The notes beneath the pieces were generated by a model. It made no database searches. It was given only the letters and a program-made list of their open reading frames with translations, and was not told the DNA's origin. Shown one piece after another: positions 8,547-15,873 of a stretch of 64,000 nt of DNA. The translations under genes and the position numbers were made by a program. The stretch lies in the NCBI RefSeq assembly GCF_046530675.1, contig NZ_CP172558.1:806001-870000 (forward strand). The letters are read 5' to 3'. Position 1 is the first letter of the stretch; each line of letters opens with the position of its first letter. The stretch is from Chitinibacter sp046530675 (GTDB lineage Bacteria > Pseudomonadota > Gammaproteobacteria > Burkholderiales > Chitinibacteraceae).

Positions 8547-9359
8547 TCACTCGCGCCAACAACCGCCAGAGACTCGGTCATTGCGACCCAGATCCTGCCA
8601 CGTCTGCACATCGCTAAAGCCGGCCGCTTGCAATAACTCGCGACACGCTGCGCCCTGATCCCAGCCGTGCTCGAGCAGCAAGCAGGCGCCGCGCTGCAGA
8701 TGCGCTGGCGCGGCGTTGATGATGCTGCGCAGGTGATGCAGGCCATCGTGGCCGTCGGTCAGCGCGCCGGTGGGCTCGAAGCGCAAATCGCCTTGATTCA
8801 GATGTTCATCATCAGAATGGATGTACGGCGGGTTGGAAACGATCAGATCAAAAACTTCACCTTGCACGGCGGCAAACCAATCCGATTGCAGTAATCGCAC
8901 GTCGGCGTGCAAAGCTTGCGCATTGGCTTGCGCGACGGCGAGCGCGTCGCCGGAGAGGTCAAGCGCACTGACGATTAAATCCGGGCGTTCGAGTTTGATC
9001 GTGATCGGAATACAACCCGAGCCCGTACCGAGGTCAATGACTTTGCCGTTTTCTGGCGCGCGTTCCAGCGCCAGCTCGACGAGCAATTCGGTATCAGGGC
9101 GCGGAATCAAAACGGAAGAATTGACGATAAAGTCGCGGCCATAAAATTCGCGCCTGCCAAGCAGGTAGGCGACAGGCTCGCCATCGTAGCGCCGACGCGC
9201 CAGCGCAGAAAACTGTGCGGCTTCAAGGCTAGTGGCTGCTTCATCATCATGCGCGATCAGCCAGGCGCGGTTTTTCTGCAGCACATGCAAAAGCAGCACT
9301 TGTGCGTCAAAACGCTCGATCTGGCTGCTCTGAATCAGTTCGCGGTAAGTCGGTAACAC
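8547..9359 (-). CDS. prmC: Peptide chain release factor N5-glutamine methyltransferase
   Basis: 270 residues, start GTG 9359 behind AGGAG. The N-terminal helical bundle binds the release factor. The SAM site is VIDLGTGSGCIPITIKLERP and the catalytic NPPY motif is seen in LIVSNPPYIHSDD. It methylates the Gln of the GGQ motif in RF1 and RF2. In many bacteria it sits after prfA; here prfA is not next to it, and the neighbour downstream is grxD, as in several betaproteobacteria. Confidence 0.95.
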   Translation of the reverse strand: MLPTYRELIQSSQIERFDAQVLLLHVLQKNRAWLIAHDDEAATSLEAAQFSALARRRYDGEPVAYLLGRREFYGRDFIVNSSVLIPRPDTELLVELALERAPENGKVIDLGTGSGCIPITIKLERPDLIVSALDLSGDALAVAQANAQALHADVRLLQSDWFAAVQGEVFDLIVSNPPYIHSDDEHLNQGDLRFEPTGALTDGHDGLHHLRSIINAAPAHLQRGACLLLEHGWDQGAACRELLQAAGFSDVQTWQDLGRNDRVSGGCWRE

Positions 9360-9394
9360 GGTGGGCTCCTTGAAAGCAGCGCCATTTTACCTCT

Positions 9395-10807
9395 TCAGCC
9401 CGCTTTGCTGTTTTTCTTGGCTGCGAGCTGGTTTTCCATCAGCAATGTGTAGGCAATGTAATATTTGTAAATATTGCTGACGTACTGCACCGTTTCACGA
9501 CCGATTTTGTCGGCAACGACGACCTCAACCTGATTAAACCAGACATTCGGATTCAGCCCGCGCTGCTGCGCTTCGGCGCGCAGCCGTTTGATTTTTGCTG
9601 CTCCTGCATTGTACGAGGCGAAAGCAAACAGATGTTTATCCACTTCGCTCATCGGTTCTTTGGCAAAATGCTGGTCGACCATTTGCCGGATATACTTGAT
9701 CCCGGCGTGGATATTGGGTTCGAGCTGCCGGATATCACCGACATTGAGCTCCTTGCCGGTGGCCGGCATCACCTGCATCACACCAATCGCGCCCACATGG
9801 CTGCGCGCTTGCTGGTTCAGCCGTGATTCCTGATAACCCTGAGCCGCCATCAACAGAAAATCCATCCGGTACTGGGCGCTGTATTTGCGGAAAAAATTAA
9901 CCATTTGCGCAAATTTCTGCCGCTCGGCAACCGAAGTCGCGTCTTTGACATAATCGAGTTCTCGCAGATAACGCCGCAGCAGCGTGTTGCCAAACGAAGT
10001 TCCTGCCTTATGCGTCACGATGAACTGGTCGAGTTGCTGCTTGAGTTGCGGGGAGTTTTTACGGATCGCCCAGGCAATTTCGCCGCCCTGACGTAGCGCG
10101 ATTTGTTGATGCACGGTGATTTTGGGGAATATCTGCTTCCAGAAAGCCGCCTTGTGGCTGTCGACGATAACGAATTGCACCAGACCACTATTGAGCATTT
10201 CGAGCAAGTCTTCGTCTTCGAGCGTTTCCGGCGCCGCTTTCAACACTACCGGCGCCTTACCTGCTGCCTTCAGTTGTTGATTGAGTGTCAGCACACTTTG
10301 CCAATAGCTGCTCGATTTGCGGATAAACACCGTTTTGCCGGACAGATCGTTCAATTGCCCGACTTTGGGCGAAGCAGGGCCGCTGATCAGCAATTCGGCG
10401 ACGCCGCTATTCACTGGCGCAGTAAAGTCGACCTGAGTTTTGCGCTCATTGGTGATCGTTAGATTGGCAGCGGCAATATCGCCTTTACCCGCAATCAGCG
10501 CCGGCAGCAGCTGATCGCGTGAAGTCGCGATAAAAACGACATGCAATGCCAATGCCTTCTTGCCACGCTGCCGGTTGATGTCCTGCTCCAGCGCCATCAT
10601 GCTTTCATAGACAACACCGCGCAGCACACCGCGATCGACAAAATAATTGGTTTTACTTGGAACGACCAGCACCCGGATCAGGCGTTTCTGGCTCAGAACG
10701 GGAAAATCGCCGGTATATTGGCTCGCTTGCACTGGCATTGCAAAAACCAGCGGGGCTTGCAGCAACAGCACGGCGCAAAACAGTTGGAGACAGCGGCGTA
10801 GTAGCAC
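9395..10807 (-). CDS. MltF-like lytic transglycosylase (substrate-binding domain plus SLT domain)
   Basis: 470 residues, start GTG 10807 after GAGGAGGGCTT. Signal peptide (LQLFCAVLLLQAPLVFAMPVQA), then a type-3 solute-binding-protein domain (about 40-275, RLIRVLVVPSKTNYF at its start). After it comes an SLT lysozyme-like domain (about 305-460) with the catalytic Glu in AAQGYQESRLNQQARS and the GAIGVMQVMPATGKE motif, then AFASYNAGAAKIKRLR. It cleaves the glycan strands of peptidoglycan in the periplasm with 1,6-anhydro product. The two-domain order is that of MltF. The gene is isolated, with prmC downstream. Confidence 0.9.
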   Translation of the reverse strand: MLLRRCLQLFCAVLLLQAPLVFAMPVQASQYTGDFPVLSQKRLIRVLVVPSKTNYFVDRGVLRGVVYESMMALEQDINRQRGKKALALHVVFIATSRDQLLPALIAGKGDIAAANLTITNERKTQVDFTAPVNSGVAELLISGPASPKVGQLNDLSGKTVFIRKSSSYWQSVLTLNQQLKAAGKAPVVLKAAPETLEDEDLLEMLNSGLVQFVIVDSHKAAFWKQIFPKITVHQQIALRQGGEIAWAIRKNSPQLKQQLDQFIVTHKAGTSFGNTLLRRYLRELDYVKDATSVAERQKFAQMVNFFRKYSAQYRMDFLLMAAQGYQESRLNQQARSHVGAIGVMQVMPATGKELNVGDIRQLEPNIHAGIKYIRQMVDQHFAKEPMSEVDKHLFAFASYNAGAAKIKRLRAEAQQRGLNPNVWFNQVEVVVADKIGRETVQYVSNIYKYYIAYTLLMENQLAAKKNSKAG

Positions 10808-10920
10808 AAGCCCTCCTCTCGCCAGATCTGACGGAAATAATCCTGATACAAGGATTATCGCTGCCAGACGCGAAAGAGAAAGGGCTCTGACCTTTTATCG
10901 GCAGGGCGAGTAGGTAACAA

Positions 10921-10957
10921 AAAAGCCGCTCGATACGAATATCGTCAGCGGCTTGTT
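10921..10957 (-). terminator. Terminator of the tRNA-Gln transcript
   Basis: Hairpin AAGCCGCT / AGCGGCTT with the A-run at 10917-10925 giving the U-tract on minus. It follows the tRNA 3' end directly. Confidence 0.75.
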
Positions 10958-10961
10958 TGAT

Positions 10962-11038
10962 TGGCAGGGGAAGAAGGATTCGAACCTTCGCATGTCGGAA
11001 TCAAAATCCGATGCCTTAACCAACTTGGCGACTCCCCT
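10962..11038 (-). tRNA. tRNA-Gln (anticodon TTG)
   Basis: The cloverleaf is readable on minus: acceptor AGGGGAG pairing with TTCCCCT, anticodon loop TTTTGAT with anticodon TTG, T-loop GGTTCGAATCC, encoded CCA end at 10962-10964. A long variable region is absent. Followed by its own terminator. Confidence 0.95.
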
Positions 11039-11148
11039 ACACAAGCCGCGCAGTATATAGAAACTTTTTAAAAACGCAAAGCTTTTTCTATAAAAAATCG
11101 GCGGATATTTTCAGCCGCCGACCTGCTTCGCAAAGAAAACTTTAAAAA

Positions 11149-11832
11149 TCAATGCTTTTTATAACGCGTCGGGTCAGCAACGCCAGCGGCGGCAAAACCG
11201 GCTGCGCGCAAACGGCAGGCATCGCAAACGCCGCACGCTTCACCGGCGTCATTAGCCTGATAGCACGTCGTCGTCAGGCTGTAATCAACGCCGAGTTTGA
11301 TTCCCTCGGCGATAATTTGCGCCTTGGTCAGCCGGATCAGCGGCGTGTGGATATGCAAGGATGAACCTTCGACACCGACCTTGGTCGCCAGTCGCGCCAT
11401 CGCCTGAAACGCCGAAATATATTCGGGTCGGCAATCGGGATAGCCTGAATAATCGACGGCGTTGACGCCAATATAAATGTCGTCGGCTTTGAGCACTTCG
11501 GACCACGCCAGCGCGTACGACAGCAGCACCGTATTGCGCGCCGGCACATAAGTCACCGGAATTTCGTTCGCCATGCTGCCATCAACCGGAACGGCAATAT
11601 TGGCATCGGTCAGCGCCGAGCCGCCAAATGCCGCCAGATCGATTTTAATGACGCGATGCTCGATGGCACCCAAGGCTGCGGCAACGCGTTTGGCCGCTTG
11701 CAGCTCGGCGTTGTGCCGCTGGCCGTAATCGAAAGACAGCGCGTAGCAGTCAAAACCCGCCGCCTTGGCCATCGCCAGACACGTCGCCGAATCGAGTCCA
11801 CCCGATAATAAAATAATCGCTTTTTTATTCAT
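11149..11832 (-). CDS. queC: 7-cyano-7-deazaguanine synthase (preQ0 synthase)
   Basis: 227 residues. The start is ATG 11832 (MNKKAIILLSGGLDSATC) with GGGAG five bases upstream; a frame four codons longer exists but is not needed. The PP-loop ATP motif SGGLDSAT covers residues 9-16. Near the C-terminus the four zinc cysteines appear as CYQANDAGEACGVCDACRL. It converts 7-carboxy-7-deazaguanine, ammonia and ATP to preQ0 in queuosine synthesis. It lies 54 bp after queE in the same direction, with a 49-bp palindrome between them that overlaps the queE stop. Confidence 0.96.
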   Translation of the reverse strand: MNKKAIILLSGGLDSATCLAMAKAAGFDCYALSFDYGQRHNAELQAAKRVAAALGAIEHRVIKIDLAAFGGSALTDANIAVPVDGSMANEIPVTYVPARNTVLLSYALAWSEVLKADDIYIGVNAVDYSGYPDCRPEYISAFQAMARLATKVGVEGSSLHIHTPLIRLTKAQIIAEGIKLGVDYSLTTTCYQANDAGEACGVCDACRLRAAGFAAAGVADPTRYKKH

Positions 11833-11845
11833 ATGTACTCCCAAT

Positions 11846-11894
11846 AGGTATTCACTCAGAGGCCAATTTATTATTAACCTACAAAGCTATACCC
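11846..11894. repeat. 49-bp palindromic element, copy between queE and queC
   Basis: On minus it starts GGGTATAGC and ends GAATACCT. The last queE codons and its TAG stop are formed by the element end itself, and the queC ribosome site lies just beyond it. Confidence 0.75.
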
Positions 11895-12531
11895 CTTGCT
11901 TTTCACCCCATAGCATTTTATGTAGCTGCACTTGCACGCGCACCGGCAGCTTGTCGGCGATCACCCATTCGGCCAGATCGGCGGGCTTGAGGCTTTCCCA
12001 GACTGGCGAAAAAATCACCGGCGCTTTTTCGTTCAGGCGATGGTCGCGCACATAATCGCGTGCCCATTCGTAATCGCTGCGATCAACCAGCACGAACTTG
12101 ATTTCGTCGTGCTCGGTCACCGCGTCGACGTTCGCCCACAGCATATTCTGCATTTCGCCCGATTTCGGCGTTTTGATATCGAGAATGCGCGACACGCGCT
12201 CATCGACCTGATCAATCGGCTGGCCACCGCCGGTTTCGGTGCTGACGCTGTAACCAGCATCGCACAGGCGTTTGAACAGCAGATGAACCGGTTTTTGCGC
12301 CAGCGGCTCGCCGCCGGTCACGCAAACGGTTTTGCAGCCGAACGATTCGATCTGCGCCATGATCTCGTCAATCGACATCGTTTTGCCGCCGGTAAAAGCG
12401 TAGGCGCTATCGCAATAGGTGCAGCGCATCGGGCAGCCTGTCAGGCGGACAAACACCGTCGGCAGCCCCATCCGGCTGGTTTCGCCCTGCAGCGAGTGGA
12501 AAATTTCGGTAATACGCAATGACTCGCGCAT
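11887..12531 (-). CDS. queE: 7-carboxy-7-deazaguanine synthase
   Basis: 214 residues, start ATG 12531 (MRESLRITEIFHSLQGE). The radical SAM motif is FVRLTGCPMRCTYCDSAYAF, with the CxxxCxxC spacing of this family. VCVTGGEPLAQ follows and binds SAM. It rearranges 6-carboxytetrahydropterin to the 7-deazaguanine skeleton. The gene forms an operon with queC downstream; queD and queF are not in the window. The final residues GV and the stop lie inside a 49-bp repeat, so the C-terminus may have been trimmed or extended when that element arrived. Confidence 0.95.
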   Translation of the reverse strand: MRESLRITEIFHSLQGETSRMGLPTVFVRLTGCPMRCTYCDSAYAFTGGKTMSIDEIMAQIESFGCKTVCVTGGEPLAQKPVHLLFKRLCDAGYSVSTETGGGQPIDQVDERVSRILDIKTPKSGEMQNMLWANVDAVTEHDEIKFVLVDRSDYEWARDYVRDHRLNEKAPVIFSPVWESLKPADLAEWVIADKLPVRVQVQLHKMLWGEKQGV

Positions 12532-12784
12532 GGGTTTTCCTTTCCAGAAGAACAGTCTGGGGGAATTAATAAAATGGCATCGTGCGATGTCCGTGCGCGA
12601 TTTTATACCGGCAGGTCAACAAGATACAGACGAATTAATACCCCTGCGCTCGCCTTGCATAGCTTAAGTAGCGTCACAAATGCAAAACAGCCAAAAATCG
12701 GCATTCACGCTGAAGCCGGAACATGTTTTTCAGCCGTCGGCCACACACGGTATAATCGCCGAATCAATGTCGGAAATCCCTCAC

Positions 12785-13918
12785 ATGTCCAGCACCGTAC
12801 TCCAGACCGTCTTGCCGAATGCCCAACGCCTTGTGATTAAGGTCGGCTCCAGCCTTGTCACCAACGATGGCAAAGGGCTCGATCATTCAGCGCTGACCCG
12901 CTGGGCGAAAGAAATCGCCGAGCTGACGCGCCAGGGTAAGCAGCTGGTGCTGGTTTCCAGTGGCGCGATTGCCGAAGGCGTAGCGCGGCTGGGCTGGAGC
13001 AGCAAGCCGACCGCCGTCCACGAAAAACAGGCCGCAGCCGCTGTCGGGCAAATGGGGCTGTGCCGTGCTTATGAAGCGGCGTTTCAAGAATTCGGTCTGA
13101 CTTGCGCACAAGTGCTGCTGACACACGAAGATCTGTCCGACCGCACCCGCTATCTGAACGCGCGCTCGACGCTGCTGACGCTGCTGCAACTGGGTGTGAT
13201 TCCGATCATCAATGAAAACGACACTGTCGTGACCGCCGAAATCAAGTTTGGCGACAATGACACGCTGGGCGCGCTGGTTACCAATCTGATCGAGGGCGAC
13301 GCGCTGGTAATTCTGACCGACCAGACCGGCCTTTACACCGCCGATCCGCGCAGCAACCCGGACGCGACCTTGGTACAATTCGGCACTGCTGGCGACGCAG
13401 CACTCGAAGCGATGGCCGGCGGCGCGGGTTCGAGCGTCGGCACTGGCGGCATGTACACCAAAATCGTCGCGGCCAAACGCGCAGCACGCAGCGGCGCGGC
13501 GACGATTATTGCTTGCGGGCGCGAACACGACGTTTTGACTCGCCTGGCAGCTGGCGAAGCCATCGGTACGCAATTGACCGCGGCAACCAGCCCGCTGGCG
13601 GCGAAAAAACAATGGATTGCCGATCATTTGCAACTGAAAGGTCGCGTCACACTCGACGCGGGCGCGGTACGCGCGCTCAAACAAGGCGGATCAAGCCTGT
13701 TGCCGATTGGTGTGTGCGCCGTCGATGGTGATTTTTTGCGCGGCGAAGTGGTCAGCTGCGTGGATCACGAAGGCAGAGAAATCGCGCGCGGCCTGATCAA
13801 TTACAGCTCGCAGGAAACGGCCCGCATCCTGCGCCGCCCGACTGGCCAGATCGAAGCGATTCTGGGCTATATCGACGAAGCCGAGCTGATCCACCGCGAT
13901 AATCTGGTGATTTCATAA
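12785..13918 (+). CDS. proB: Glutamate 5-kinase
   Basis: 377 residues from ATG 12785 (MSSTVLQTVLPNAQRLVIKV), with GGAAA about nine bases upstream; in-frame ATGs at 12680 and 12767 would only add an unrelated leader. The kinase fold has VIKVGSSLVTNDGKGL, LVSSGAIAEG, NENDTVV with FGDND, and GTGGMYTKIVAAKRA. A C-terminal PUA domain (about 285-365) is present. It phosphorylates glutamate as the first step of proline synthesis and is usually feedback-inhibited by proline. The obg gene often found upstream is absent; the queE gene diverges instead. Confidence 0.96.
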   Translation: MSSTVLQTVLPNAQRLVIKVGSSLVTNDGKGLDHSALTRWAKEIAELTRQGKQLVLVSSGAIAEGVARLGWSSKPTAVHEKQAAAAVGQMGLCRAYEAAFQEFGLTCAQVLLTHEDLSDRTRYLNARSTLLTLLQLGVIPIINENDTVVTAEIKFGDNDTLGALVTNLIEGDALVILTDQTGLYTADPRSNPDATLVQFGTAGDAALEAMAGGAGSSVGTGGMYTKIVAAKRAARSGAATIIACGREHDVLTRLAAGEAIGTQLTAATSPLAAKKQWIADHLQLKGRVTLDAGAVRALKQGGSSLLPIGVCAVDGDFLRGEVVSCVDHEGREIARGLINYSSQETARILRRPTGQIEAILGYIDEAELIHRDNLVIS

Positions 13919-13955
13919 AAAATCAGCGGGATAATCCCGCTGTAAGTAACCGTGC

Positions 13956-14036
13956 AAAAATTTTCCAGCAAGGCACCAAAGCCGCAGGCAGTACAAGTAG
14001 TACGGCAAAGCGAGGTAACGATGCTGGAAAATTTTT
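13956..14036. repeat. 81-bp inverted-repeat element carrying the GTAC-rich core
   Basis: Perfect 15-bp arms (AAAAATTTTCCAGCA at 13956-13970 and its complement at 14022-14036) flank a core with CAGTACAAGTAGTACGGCAA. The same core recurs at 46434-46453 with other arms. It lies between convergent proB and the CNP1 gene. Confidence 0.7.
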
Positions 14037-14046
14037 GCTTGCCTGC

Positions 14047-14637
14047 TTATTTAGCGGTGCATCCGAGGCAGTCATTAGGAATTTTATTGCTGGAAAAATC
14101 TTTCTTGATGTCTTCCAGCTTTAATGGATCACCGCCAAAAGCGCAGAACTGCTCCGCCAGATAACCCTGCCAAGCATTCGGGCTGTTGCTCTGGATCGCT
14201 TGCCAGCGGCTTGTTGCGCTTTTCTTCCACGACGTTGTGCTCGTCGCAGCGGCATAACGCCGGAATTGTCCCGTCGCGCAATCAATCCCTTCGTAAACGA
14301 CATTGATCACATCACCATTGGCAGGCTTGACGGCGACGGCGTAACGGACAATCTGATCAGCACCCACAGTCAGACTATTGAGCGATAATTTATGCGTATT
14401 TTTTTTGCCCAGTTGCGGAAAACTAAATGCAGCCCATTGCTTTAATTCTGCAATCGGTGGAATGGCGAAATCAGTTTCAACGGGGATAGGTTTCGTACCG
14501 TTCAGCCATTCCTTGGTATTGCCAAAGATACCATCATCACCACTCGTCGAAGTACCACGAGGGTCAGCTCCGGTCTGGCTACTGGCAAGCGCAGTCGTAC
14601 TGAAACACAGAGCAAGAATCAATAAAACCGCACGCAT
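14047..14637 (-). CDS. CNP1-like periplasmic protein
   Basis: 196 residues, start ATG 14637 with GAGGAAA upstream. Signal peptide RAVLLILALCFSTTALAS, cut near residue 19. The body carries DVINVVYEGIDCATGQFRRY, a conserved stretch of the CNP1-like family of betaproteobacteria (named from a Neisseria cryptic protein). A C-terminal DCLGCTAK adds two cysteines. No enzyme function is known for the family. It stands alone between proB and the zinc exporter and is convergent with proB. Confidence 0.75.
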   Translation of the reverse strand: MRAVLLILALCFSTTALASSQTGADPRGTSTSGDDGIFGNTKEWLNGTKPIPVETDFAIPPIAELKQWAAFSFPQLGKKNTHKLSLNSLTVGADQIVRYAVAVKPANGDVINVVYEGIDCATGQFRRYAAATSTTSWKKSATSRWQAIQSNSPNAWQGYLAEQFCAFGGDPLKLEDIKKDFSSNKIPNDCLGCTAK

Positions 14638-14692
14638 GGCATTTCCTCAAAAGCAAAAAACCGAATGCTACCACGAGGATGAGCTTTTCAAG

Positions 14693-15706
14693 CTAGTGCG
14701 AGATCCGAATCATCGGCACAATTTTGCCGTCATGCTCGCTCAGCCATGCTGGCTGCAAGGTGACATGATCGATATGGTATTTGGTTTCGAGCATTTCATT
14801 GAGCTGCAAAATCAACCGTGGCCAGATTGCAGGGTCTTCGATGATCAGGTGCGCCGACAAGGCGTTGCGATTGGCGCCCAGATGCCAGACGTGTAAATCG
14901 TGCAAATCGGCAACGCCCGGTGTGCTGGTAATGGCATCGGCAAGCGCATCCAGATCAAGCCCCTCGGGAACGCCATCCATCAATAAATGCGTCGATTTTT
15001 TCAGCAAAGCCCAGGTCGAGCGCAAAATCAGCAGCGACACGGCAATCGACAAGATCGGATCGATCGGTTTCCAGCCGGTGTAATAAATCACCGCACCGGC
15101 GGCAATCGCCGCGACCGAGCCGAGCAAATCACCGAGCACATGAATCAGCGCCGCGCGGCTATTGAGGTTATCGTGGTCGTGCGAGAGTTGCCAGGCCGAA
15201 ATCACGTTGACCAGCAGGCCGATGACCGCGATAACCATGACGCCCATTCCGTTGACTGGCTGCGGGTGCAACAGACGTTGTACGGCCTCGACGATGATCC
15301 AGACGACCAGCGCCATCATCGCCAGGCTATTGATCAGCGCACCAATCAGTTCGGCGCGGGCATAACCATACGACTGCGCCGCATTGGCCGGACGCTGACC
15401 GATCAGATTGGCAATCAGCGCCAGCAGCAAGGCCGCGCTGTCGGTCATCATATGCCCGGCATCGGAAATTAGCGCCAGCGAGCCGGACCAGACACCACCA
15501 GCCAGCTCGACAAAGGCAAAACCGAAAGTCACGGCCAGCGCCATGAGCAGGCGTTTTTGCGAAGTCGGCGCACGATGATCGTGATGGTGATGGCTTTCAT
15601 CGTGCCGGTGATGATGACTGGCATTGTGCCCACCCGACCGGTCATGCGGGTGATCGTGCTGCTCACCGTCAGGAAAATGCTTATGGGTATGCGGGGTATA
15701 TTTCAC
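14693..15706 (-). CDS. Cation diffusion facilitator, zinc/cadmium exporter (CzcD/ZitB type)
   Basis: About 337 residues if translation starts at GTG 15706, which has AAGGA eight bases upstream; the frame stays open to 15841 but that part is repeat-derived. The N-terminus is histidine-rich (HTHKH, HDHPHDR, HHHRHDESHHHHDH), a metal-binding tail. Six membrane helices follow. The zinc sites are seen as SLALISDAGHMMTDS and AALIHVLGDLLGSVAA (HxxxD pairs), followed by a cytoplasmic ferredoxin-like domain with DLHDLHVWHLGA. It exports divalent metal in exchange for protons. A 49-bp palindrome covers the start codon and ribosome site. Confidence 0.9.
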   Translation of the reverse strand: MKYTPHTHKHFPDGEQHDHPHDRSGGHNASHHHRHDESHHHHDHRAPTSQKRLLMALAVTFGFAFVELAGGVWSGSLALISDAGHMMTDSAALLLALIANLIGQRPANAAQSYGYARAELIGALINSLAMMALVVWIIVEAVQRLLHPQPVNGMGVMVIAVIGLLVNVISAWQLSHDHDNLNSRAALIHVLGDLLGSVAAIAAGAVIYYTGWKPIDPILSIAVSLLILRSTWALLKKSTHLLMDGVPEGLDLDALADAITSTPGVADLHDLHVWHLGANRNALSAHLIIEDPAIWPRLILQLNEMLETKYHIDHVTLQPAWLSEHDGKIVPMIRISH

Positions 15707-15742
15707 AACAGCAGTCCTTATAACGGCTTCGAGGCAATACAG
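15694..15742. repeat. 49-bp palindromic element over the start of the zinc exporter gene
   Basis: Starts GGGTATATTTCAC and ends CAATACAG. On minus it contains the AAGGA and GTG used by the exporter gene, so the element appears to supply the translation start. Confidence 0.65.
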
Positions 15743-15826
15743 CAGGCGGTATCGCTCCGAAGCAGGAGGGATTGCTCTACTATACCGTAGCCGCTTGCCC
15801 GCTGACAGCCGGAAAACGGACAAAAA

Positions 15827-15855
15827 AATAGCGCCGTGCAAAACACGGCGCTATT
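15827..15855 (-). terminator. Rho-independent terminator of the metalloprotease gene
   Basis: AATAGCGCCGTG, loop CAAAA, then CACGGCGCTATT. The A-run upstream on plus gives seven T on minus after the stem. Confidence 0.85.
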
Positions 15856-15873
15856 GCGTTATCGGCCAGTCAA